The notes beneath the pieces are model-generated. The model saw only the letters and a program-made list of their open reading frames with translations. It was not told the DNA's origin and searched no databases. Positions 1 through 8,483 of a stretch of DNA of 64,000 bases are shown here, one piece after another. A program made the translations under genes and the position numbers. The stretch lies in assembly GCF_900115005.1 (NCBI RefSeq), contig NZ_FOUY01000003.1, forward strand, positions 124,001 through 188,000, given 5' to 3'. The number at the start of each line of letters is the position of its first letter. Within the stretch, counting starts at the first letter, position 1. Source of the DNA: Pseudonocardia ammonioxydans (GTDB taxonomy: Bacteria > Actinomycetota > Actinomycetes > Mycobacteriales > Pseudonocardiaceae).

Positions 1-531
1 CAGCGCCAGGTGGTCGCGGTGCAGCGCGCGCATGATGTCGATCTGCTCGTCCGGGAAGTGCCCCGGGTCGTAGGTGCACAGCGCGGTGAGCGAGTCCTGG
101 TTCTCGCGGACCAGCCGGGCCAGCAGGCCGTCGTACTCGGGCAGCGTGCCGGCGGCACCGGGCGCCATCGCGGAGTGCATCTGGCCGGTCAGCCGGGTGC
201 CCGCCCAGCCCTGGGCGAGCGAGTGTGCCAGCTGGGCGCTGACGCCGGCGTGGACGTCGGGCAGCGCGGTCCGGAACGTCTGCCGGGTGACCTCCTCCGG
301 CTGGATGTCGAGCTGTCCGCGGCGCAGCGGCCCGTCGATCTCGACGCCGTCCTCGGCCAGCCTGCGCAGCAACGCGTCGGCCGCCCCGTCGTCGTCGAAG
401 TAGAGGACCCGCTCACCCCGGAGCAGCCCGTGCGCGACGAAGCCGGCCGCGATCTCGCCGAGGTGTTCGGCACTGTCCGGGATCGCGCAGACGTGATCGC
501 CGGACGACAGATCGCCCGCCAGTTTGATCAC
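1..531 (-). CDS. MEDS-domain protein (partial, C-terminus outside window)
   Basis: The reading frame is open from a GTG at 531 to the window edge, giving 177 codons, so the C-terminus is missing. The N-terminus reads GDHVCAIPDS, followed by GLLRGERVLYFDDD and, near the edge, GHFPDEQIDIMRALH. This pattern fits the MEDS (DcmR sensory) domain, which in actinobacteria is found alone or fused to anti-sigma, kinase or STAS modules. It probably senses or binds a small ligand and works in signalling. A GGCAGG ribosome-binding sequence lies about 6 bases before the GTG. What follows the domain cannot be seen, so the output function is unknown. Confidence 0.72.
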   Translation of the reverse strand, partial: MIKLAGDLSSGDHVCAIPDSAEHLGEIAAGFVAHGLLRGERVLYFDDDGAADALLRRLAEDGVEIDGPLRRGQLDIQPEEVTRQTFRTALPDVHAGVSAQLAHSLAQGWAGTRLTGQMHSAMAPGAAGTLPEYDGLLARLVRENQDSLTALCTYDPGHFPDEQIDIMRALHRDHLAL

Positions 532-825
532 GTATCACCTGCCGTGGCGCGCCCGCAGCAGTACGGGTACGCCCAGTCACGACTCCCGGGACGTATTCAC
601 CGTACGGACGTCCGAACGCCACCCCGGAGACCTCGGAGCGTGCCGGGCGCCGAACAGACAGTGACACGCGACGAGCGGGCCGCGACCGGCCGGTGCGCGC
701 GGGTGGACGCGACAGGGTGCTGGAAAGTACCGCCGTTCGGCGCACGGCAGTGACATCCGGGCGGGGGTGGCCGGCCGGGCCAGGACGGTGGGGCGCGTTC
801 CGACCGTCCGGCCCAGCCGGTCGGG
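532..825. other. Intergenic region between the MEDS gene and osmC
   Basis: The 294 bases between two minus-strand genes contain no convincing coding frame. They hold the upstream region of the MEDS gene and the 3' side of the OsmC gene. A GC-rich imperfect hairpin around 793-818 (GGACGG and CCGTCC) could terminate the OsmC transcript. Confidence 0.4.
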
Positions 826-1389
826 TCAGGACGGCGTCGTGACCGCGACCGAGGTGGTCGCGCTGCCCTTGATCGTCTGCAGGACGACGCAGTAGCGCTC
901 GGTCAGCTTGATCAGCGTGGCGACCTTGTCCTCGGGGGCCTTCCCGGAGCCGCTGCGCGCGTCGATGTCGAAGGTCAGGCGGATCTCGCGGAAGCCGACC
1001 GGCGCGTCCTTGGCCACGCCCAGGGTGCCGCGGAAGTCGAGGTCGCCCTCGGCCCGCAGGCTGCCGTCGACCTCCATCTCGAGCGAGGTGGCGACCGCCC
1101 GCAGGGTCACGCCCGCGCAGGCGACCAGTGCCTCGAGCAGCATGTCGCCGGAGCAGAGCTGGGCGCCGTCGCCACCGGTGGCGGGGTGCAGGCCGGCCTC
1201 GGCCAGCGCCTGCCCGGTCGTCACCTTGCAGGAGACGCCGCTGCCCAGCTCGCCGTCCGCGGAGAGGGTGACCACCGCGGAGTCCGGGTCGTCCCGGTAC
1301 TGCTGCTTCAGCGGGGCCTGGATCTCCCGCAGTGCCGTGCTGTCGTTGCCGGTGGGTCCGGTGGTCTCTGTGTCCGTCACGGCCCCCAT
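826..1389 (-). CDS. OsmC family protein
   Basis: This 187-residue protein has the OsmC/Ohr fold signature: a central QLCSGDMLLEALVACAG segment and a later ERYCVV segment. The Cys in VACAG and the Cys in ERYC match the usual two thiols of the OsmC peroxidase family, which reduces organic hydroperoxides in the cytoplasm. It is longer at the N-terminus than small Ohr proteins, so 'OsmC family' is safer than ohr. ATG 1389 was chosen; an in-frame GTG lies two codons upstream at 1395. It is divergent from the phosphatidyltransferase gene with only 56 bases between them, so the two promoters are very close or overlap. Confidence 0.85.
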   Translation of the reverse strand: MGAVTDTETTGPTGNDSTALREIQAPLKQQYRDDPDSAVVTLSADGELGSGVSCKVTTGQALAEAGLHPATGGDGAQLCSGDMLLEALVACAGVTLRAVATSLEMEVDGSLRAEGDLDFRGTLGVAKDAPVGFREIRLTFDIDARSGSGKAPEDKVATLIKLTERYCVVLQTIKGSATTSVAVTTPS

Positions 1390-1433
1390 CCTCACCCACC
1401 GGGCGCGGTGCGCACAGTGGGGCGGGGGATGTC

Positions 1434-1439
1434 TAGGCT
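1434..1439 (+). promoter_or_regulatory. -10 box (TAGGCT) of a probable leaderless transcript
   Basis: TAGGCT ends six bases before the GTG at 1446. That places the transcription start on or next to the start codon, and no Shine-Dalgarno sequence lies upstream. The same hexamer and spacing recur before gcvH. Confidence 0.5.
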
Positions 1440-1445
1440 GGCCGT

Positions 1446-2198
1446 GTGGGCGGGGAGGAGGAAGCCGGCCGGGCCGTACGGCGCAACGCCCGCGAGACGG
1501 TGCGCGAGGCGCGGGAGACGGCCCGGGACACCGTGCGGGACACGGTGCGCGAAGCGGTGCACGACGTCGCGGGCCCGCCCACCGGCGAGGACCGGCTCTG
1601 GACCGTCCCGAACGCGCTGAGCGTGCTGCGGCTGCTCGGCGTCCCGCTGTTCCTCTGGCTGATGCTGGGCCCGCAGGCCGACGGCTGGGCCGTGGCGGTG
1701 CTCGCGATCGGCGGGTTCACCGACTGGCTCGACGGCAAGCTCGCCCGGGTCCTCGACCAGTACAGCCGCCTCGGCGCGATGCTCGACCCGGCGGTGGACC
1801 GCCTCTACATCCTCGCCGCGCTGGTCGGTCTCGCGGTGCGCGACATCGTCCCGTGGTGGGCGGTGGCGGCACTGGTCGCGCGCGACGTCGTGCTGGCCGG
1901 CTGCGTGCTCGTGCTGCGGTGGCGCGGCTACGGCCCGTTCGAGGTCGTCTACCTCGGCAAGGCGGCCACGTTCGTCCTGCTCTACGCCTTCCCGCTGCTG
2001 CTGCTCGGCGACGGCCCCTCGGGCGCGGAGGCCGTCGTCCGGATGATCGCGCACGCGTTCGCGGTGTGGGGCGTGGCGCTCTACCTCTGGTCCGGGGCGC
2101 TCTACCTGATGCAGTTCGTGCTGGCGCTGCGCCGTCCGGTGGCCGGGTCGCCACCGTCCGGTCCCACCCGGTTCGATCACGGCGGTGCGGGGGGCTAG
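1446..2198 (+). CDS. CDP-alcohol phosphatidyltransferase family membrane protein
   Basis: The 250-residue protein carries the full CDP-alcohol phosphotransferase motif DG-x2-AR-x8-G-x3-D-x3-D, seen as LDGKLARVLDQYSRLGAMLD followed by PAVD, at about residues 96-120. Several membrane helices surround it. The enzyme joins an alcohol such as glycerol 3-phosphate to a CDP-diacylglycerol lipid head at the membrane. Position just before gcvH and garA matches mycobacterial Rv1822 (pgsA2), so a phosphatidylglycerophosphate synthase-like or cardiolipin-related role is likely, but the acceptor alcohol cannot be read from sequence. The first 50 residues form an Arg/Thr/Glu-rich repeat-like cytoplasmic extension (RETVREARETARDTVRDTVR). 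Its TAG stop is part of the gcvH -10 box. Confidence 0.85.
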   Translation: MGGEEEAGRAVRRNARETVREARETARDTVRDTVREAVHDVAGPPTGEDRLWTVPNALSVLRLLGVPLFLWLMLGPQADGWAVAVLAIGGFTDWLDGKLARVLDQYSRLGAMLDPAVDRLYILAALVGLAVRDIVPWWAVAALVARDVVLAGCVLVLRWRGYGPFEVVYLGKAATFVLLYAFPLLLLGDGPSGAEAVVRMIAHAFAVWGVALYLWSGALYLMQFVLALRRPVAGSPPSGPTRFDHGGAGG

Positions 2199-2201
2199 GC
2201 T
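2196..2201 (+). promoter_or_regulatory. -10 box of gcvH overlapping the upstream stop codon
   Basis: TAGGCT includes the TAG stop codon of the phosphatidyltransferase gene and is followed, after six bases, by the gcvH GTG. The arrangement predicts an internal leaderless promoter for gcvH. Confidence 0.5.
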
Positions 2202-2207
2202 CGCCGC

Positions 2208-2600
2208 GTGAGTTCGGAGATTCCGTCGGACCTGATCTATACCGAGGCACACGAGTGGGTGCGCGAGACCGGGGACGGGGTGGTCCGGATCGGCATCACC
2301 GACCATGCCCAGTCCCAGCTGGGGGATGTGGTGTTCGTCCAGCCGCCCACGGTCGGCGACACGCTGACCGCGGGGGACACGATGGGTGAGGTCGAGTCGA
2401 CCAAGTCGGTCTCGGACATCTACGCACCCGTCGGTGGCGAGGTGGTGGCCGTCAACGAGGCGCTCGATGCCACTCCGGAGCTGGTCAACTCGGCTCCCTA
2501 CGGCGAGGGGTGGATCGTCGACATCAAGCTCGCCGACGGCGCCTCGCTGGACGGCATGCTCGACGCCGAGGCCTACCGCCAGCTCGCTGACGGGTCCTGA
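2208..2600 (+). CDS. gcvH: Glycine cleavage system H protein
   Basis: GcvH carries the lipoyl arm that shuttles the aminomethyl group between P, T and L proteins of the glycine cleavage system. The 130-residue length is typical. The family start is visible as YTEAHEWVR, and the lipoyl lysine lies in GEVESTKSVSDIYAP at about residue 66. The GTG at 2208 is nine bases after the upstream stop and follows a TAGGCT -10 box. gcvP lies 2.9 kb downstream, whereas no gcvT or glycine-specific lpd is present in the window, so the complex must be completed from elsewhere in the genome. Confidence 0.96.
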   Translation: MSSEIPSDLIYTEAHEWVRETGDGVVRIGITDHAQSQLGDVVFVQPPTVGDTLTAGDTMGEVESTKSVSDIYAPVGGEVVAVNEALDATPELVNSAPYGEGWIVDIKLADGASLDGMLDAEAYRQLADGS

Positions 2601-2787
2601 GGAACCGTCCGACGCACCACCCGGCCCGGGCGGCGTTCTCCGTATCGCCGCCGGGGCCGGACCGGTAGGTTCGGTCCCCCTGACACCGTCAGCCACGTCA
2701 CCGGCGTCGCCGCGTCCGCGCGAGCGGCGCCGCTGATCGCCCTCCGGACCGCGTCCGGACCCGTTTCCTACAGGAGGAGACCCCGAG

Positions 2788-3237
2788 GTGACCACGAACG
2801 ACCCGCGCGACGTGCCACCGGAGCGCGCACCGGAGACCACGTCGGTCTTCCGGGCGGACTTCCTTGCCGACGTCGAGCAGCCGACCGAGGAACCGGCTGT
2901 CTCCGGTGTCGACGGGTTGCCCGCCGGGTCGGCGTTGCTGGTCGTCCGGCGCGGTCCCAACGCCGGTTCGCGCTTCCTGCTCGACGTGCCGACCACCAGC
3001 GCCGGCCGGCACCCGGACAGTGACATCTTCCTCGACGACGTGACCGTCTCCCGGCGGCACGCCGAGTTCCGCCGGGACGCCGGCGAGTTCGTCGTCGTCG
3101 ACGTGGGCAGCCTCAACGGCACCTACGTCAACCGTGAGCCGGTGGACACCGCCGTGCTCGCGAACGGTGACGAGGTCCAGATCGGCAAGTTCCGGCTGGT
3201 CTTCCTGACCGGCCCCCGCGAGCCCGGCCGCGACTGA
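2788..3237 (+). CDS. garA: FHA-domain protein GarA (Odhl-type regulator)
   Basis: The N-terminal ETTSVFRADFL segment is the conserved phospho-site of GarA/OdhI; the two threonines (about Thr17 and Thr18) correspond to the PknG and PknB targets in mycobacteria. An FHA domain follows, with the phosphopeptide-binding residues in GRHPDSDIFLDDVTVSRRHA and GSLNGTYVN. Known family members inhibit 2-oxoglutarate dehydrogenase and glutamate dehydrogenase when unphosphorylated. GTG 2788 is preceded by a strong AGGAGGAG site. Position after gcvH matches Rv1826-Rv1827. The protein is 149 residues, close to the 162 of the mycobacterial protein. Confidence 0.95.
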   Translation: MTTNDPRDVPPERAPETTSVFRADFLADVEQPTEEPAVSGVDGLPAGSALLVVRRGPNAGSRFLLDVPTTSAGRHPDSDIFLDDVTVSRRHAEFRRDAGEFVVVDVGSLNGTYVNREPVDTAVLANGDEVQIGKFRLVFLTGPREPGRD

Positions 3238-3360
3238 CGCCGGCGCGGGCCCCGGCGTGCGGACGTCGAGCCGACACGCCGTGCGGGACGAGCGTGTGAC
3301 GATCGTCCGCCAGCGCCGTCACTCCCCGTCCGGAGGCACGCATCGGGGCCCTCGCCCGTG

Positions 3361-3366
3361 TAGCGT
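3361..3366 (+). promoter_or_regulatory. -10 box (TAGCGT) before a possible leaderless small ORF
   Basis: TAGCGT ends six bases before GTG 3373. The spacing is the same as in the two leaderless promoters upstream, which suggests that a transcript for the downstream nuclease gene starts here. Confidence 0.4.
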
Positions 3367-3372
3367 CGGAAC

Positions 3373-3516
3373 GTGTCGGTGTCGGGAGTACGAGCGGCCC
3401 GAGGTGTCACAGCCGAGATGACACGGACCAGGGCGAGCAAGGTGATCCGGGCGGCCGGGGTGGCGGGGCCATCCGGGTCGGCCGACAGGCCCGCGAGGGC
3501 CGGGGAGGCGGGCTGA
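3373..3516 (+). CDS. Possible 47-codon leader ORF coupled to the nuclease gene
   Basis: This short frame begins at a GTG six bases after a TAGCGT -10 box and ends in TGATG, so its stop overlaps the start of the next gene. The product is rich in Ala, Arg and Gly and has no recognisable domain. An internal ATG at 3418 is in the same frame. It may be a coupling leader that allows ribosomes to reach the nuclease start without a Shine-Dalgarno site. It may also be chance, because GC-rich DNA has long open frames. Confidence 0.3.
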   Translation: MSVSGVRAARGVTAEMTRTRASKVIRAAGVAGPSGSADRPARAGEAG

Positions 3517-3992
3517 TGAGCGAGATGCGCGTCGTGGGTGTTCGGGTCGAACTGCCTGCGAACCAGCCGATCCTGTTGCTGCGGGAGACCAACGGCGACC
3601 GCTACCTCCCGATCTGGATCGGATCGGTGGAGGCGACGGCCATCGCCCTCGAGCAGCAGGGCGTGAAGCCGGCCCGGCCGTTGACCCACGACCTCCTCAA
3701 GGACGTCATCGGGGCGCTCGGCAGGCGGCTCGAGCAGGTGCGGGTGACCGACCTGCAGGAGGGCACCTTCTACGCCGAGCTGATCTTCGACGGCGGGGTG
3801 ACGGTGTCCGCGCGGCCGAGCGACTCGATCGCGCTGGCGCTGCGGACCGGGGTGCCGGTGCACGCCGACGAGAGCGTGCTCGCCGAGGCCGGGCTCGTCA
3901 TCCCCGACGAGCAGGAGGACGAGGTCGAGAAGTTCCGCGAGTTCCTCGACTCGGTCTCGCCGGAGGACTTCCGCGGCGCCCAGCCGGGCTAG
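3516..3992 (+). CDS. Bifunctional nuclease (BFN domain) family protein
   Basis: The 158-residue protein begins MSEMRVVGVRVELPANQPILLLRE and contains LPIWIGSVEATAIALEQQG, both typical of the bifunctional nuclease (DUF151) family. Members from plants have been reported to cleave DNA and RNA; the bacterial role is not settled. Gene order matches mycobacterial Rv1829. The ATG overlaps the TGA of a small upstream ORF by one base. The acidic C-terminus is variable in the family. Confidence 0.88.
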   Translation: MSEMRVVGVRVELPANQPILLLRETNGDRYLPIWIGSVEATAIALEQQGVKPARPLTHDLLKDVIGALGRRLEQVRVTDLQEGTFYAELIFDGGVTVSARPSDSIALALRTGVPVHADESVLAEAGLVIPDEQEDEVEKFREFLDSVSPEDFRGAQPG

Positions 3993-4231
3993 ACCCGACG
4001 AGGCCGGATCGGCCGCTCGGCGCGTCTTCCGACCGTTGACCGTGATCGTCCGGGGATCGGCTGAGGCCGGCCGCGGTGTCCGGTACAAGGCCGTCGGCGA
4101 GCCGCGTTGACCGTCCCGGTCGCCGGGCATACCGTCATCACGACTGATGACAAGCGTGGAACTCGTCGTCACCCGGAGTGATCAGGGGGGCGGCGCAGGG
4201 CCACGGTGCGCCGAATGAGGGAGAGCGCGCG

Positions 4232-4810
4232 GTGCAGACGCCACCACCCGAGGGGCCGGGCCAGGGAGAGCTCTTCCCGGACCCGCTCGTCGGTGACGGG
4301 CTGGACGGGGTGGAGGACCGCCTCGTCGGCTTCCGTGGCCCGACCGCCTGCCAGGTCGTCGGGATCACCTACCGGCAGCTCGACTACTGGGCGCGGACGG
4401 GCCTGGTCGCGCCGTCCATACGGAACGCGGCGGGCTCGGGCAGCCAGCGGCTGTACTCGTTCAAGGACGTGCTCGTCCTCAAGATCGTGAAGCGGCTGCT
4501 CGACGCGGGCGTGTCCCTGCAGAACATCAGGATCGCCGTCGAGCACCTGCGTCGGCGCGGGATAAGAGATCTGGCCGGCATCACGCTGTTCTCCGACGGC
4601 ACCACGGTCTACGAGTGCACCTCCCCGGAGGAGGTCGTGGATCTGCTGCAGGGCGGGCAGGGTGTGTTCGGCATCGCCGTCTCGGGCGCGATGCGCGAGA
4701 TCAGCGGCGTGATCAAGGACTTCCCGGCGGAGCGTGCCGACGGCGGGACCGTCGACGACGCGCCGGAGGACGAGCTGGCCCGCCGCCGGGCCCGGCGCGC
4801 CATCTCCTGA
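4232..4810 (+). CDS. MerR family transcriptional regulator (Rv1830-like)
   Basis: A winged-helix MerR DNA-binding domain is visible from about residue 30: QVVGITYRQLDYWARTGLV, with SGSQRLYSFKDVLVLKIVKRLLDAGVSLQNIR after it. The rest (ECTSPEEVVDLLQGGQGVFG) matches the C-terminal domain of the Rv1830 family, which lacks obvious metal-binding cysteines. The homologue has been linked to control of growth and cell division in mycobacteria. GTG 4232 has a GGGAGAG site upstream and gives a 192-residue protein; ATG 4178 is an in-frame alternative 18 codons earlier. The related MerR gene that normally lies between garA and the nuclease is absent here. Confidence 0.88.
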   Translation: MQTPPPEGPGQGELFPDPLVGDGLDGVEDRLVGFRGPTACQVVGITYRQLDYWARTGLVAPSIRNAAGSGSQRLYSFKDVLVLKIVKRLLDAGVSLQNIRIAVEHLRRRGIRDLAGITLFSDGTTVYECTSPEEVVDLLQGGQGVFGIAVSGAMREISGVIKDFPAERADGGTVDDAPEDELARRRARRAIS

Positions 4811-4822
4811 TCGGTCCCTCAC

Positions 4823-5122
4823 CTAGGCGACCGACCGGAACGGGTCGTGCTCGGACAGGAGCTTCTCCATCCGCGCCTGGTCGACCCGGTTGACCACGGT
4901 CAGGCTGTCCTGGCGGTCGCGCACGCACTTGGCGAGGGTGAAGGCCGACGTGATCGCGTAGAGGACCGCGATCGCGAGGAACGCCTTCACCCAGCCGTCG
5001 ACGGGCAGGTACACGGTCCCGACGACGACCGCGGCCAGCGAGACGCCGAAGGACAGGACCGCCTGCATGTGGAAGGCCGCGGTCGTGGCGGGCGTGGTGT
5101 TCGTGGTGCTCGTGTTCGACAT
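4823..5122 (-). CDS. YiaA/YiaB two-helix membrane protein
   Basis: The 99-residue protein contains AFHMQAVLSFGVSLAAVVVG and LPVDGWVKAFLAIAVLYAIT, two membrane helices joined by the motif YLPVDGWVK. Then comes the cytoplasmic SAFTLAKCVRDRQD segment. This is the YiaAB two-helix domain (PF05360 type), whose function is unknown. ATG 5122 is used. The gene is convergent with the MerR gene, 12 bases apart, and divergent from the gcvP riboswitch transcript. Confidence 0.85.
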   Translation of the reverse strand: MSNTSTTNTTPATTAAFHMQAVLSFGVSLAAVVVGTVYLPVDGWVKAFLAIAVLYAITSAFTLAKCVRDRQDSLTVVNRVDQARMEKLLSEHDPFRSVA

Positions 5123-5182
5123 GGCGGGAGTGTGCCGGGCGACCGGAGCGCGTCGGCGCCGTGAAAGTACGGAGAAGGGCGG

Positions 5183-5188
5183 TATGCT
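5183..5188 (+). promoter_or_regulatory. -10 box of the glycine riboswitch transcript
   Basis: TATGCT lies about 20 bases before the riboswitch. A GTGAAA at 5161-5166 is a possible weak -35 box with 16-base spacing. Confidence 0.4.
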
Positions 5189-5207
5189 CTCCTCGGTAGT
5201 CGTTGAC

Positions 5208-5413
5208 GCCGTGCGGGAGAGTCCCGGTGCAGGAAGCCGGGCGCCGAAGGAGCAAATCCCTTCCCGGAATCTCTCAGGCACACGGACCGTACGGTCGAGA
5301 CGCCTCTGGAAAGCGATCGGCACCTCGGGGAGCCGGTCCGCCGACGGGGAAAGCCCGAAGCCTCGGGTGAATCTCTCAGGCGCCCGCCCGGCGGGTACGG
5401 ACAGAGGGGGAGG
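5208..5413 (+). ncRNA. Tandem glycine riboswitch upstream of gcvP
   Basis: Two glycine aptamers are recognisable. The first has GGGAGAGTCCC, GCGCCGAAGGAGCAA and GAATCTCTCAGGCA, then GACGCCTCTGGAAAGC. The second has GCCGACGGGGAAAGC, GGTGAATCTCTCAGGCGCC and the closing GACAGAGGGGGAGG. This tandem arrangement is the classic cooperative glycine sensor that switches on glycine cleavage genes. The expression platform is 5414-5462; a CCTCCGGAGG palindrome at 5450-5459 includes the gcvP ribosome-binding site. Control could therefore be at translation, although the switching structure itself was not folded. Confidence 0.95.
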
Positions 5414-5462
5414 GGCGTGACCGCCCTGTCCCCGGCCTGACCGAGAACCCTCCGGAGGCGCC

Positions 5463-8372
<2,910 letters not shown>

Positions 8373-8395
8373 CACCGGGCCCTCCCGCACGACCA

Positions 8396-8440
8396 CGAGG
8401 GGCACCCTCGGAGCGCTGAGCGCTCCGAGGGTGCCCCTCG
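8396..8440. terminator. Perfect 22-bp palindrome after gcvP
   Basis: Arms at 8396-8417 and 8419-8440 are perfectly complementary with a one-base centre. The element lies 23 bases after the gcvP stop and 43 bases before the stop of the convergent minus-strand gene, so it can act in both directions. It has no T-run. The outer arm sequence (AGGGGCACCCTCG) recurs in three other elements of the window, so it may also be a dispersed repeat. Confidence 0.7.
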
Positions 8441-8483
8441 CGGCATGTGGGGGCGCGGGAGGCCGGGCCCCGGGCGAGCCGGT

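Noticed and set aside
413-1399. A 328-codon minus-strand open frame across the MEDS and OsmC genes
   Set aside because: It overlaps two well-supported genes in another frame and its product is Arg/Gly/Pro-rich shadow sequence without a domain.
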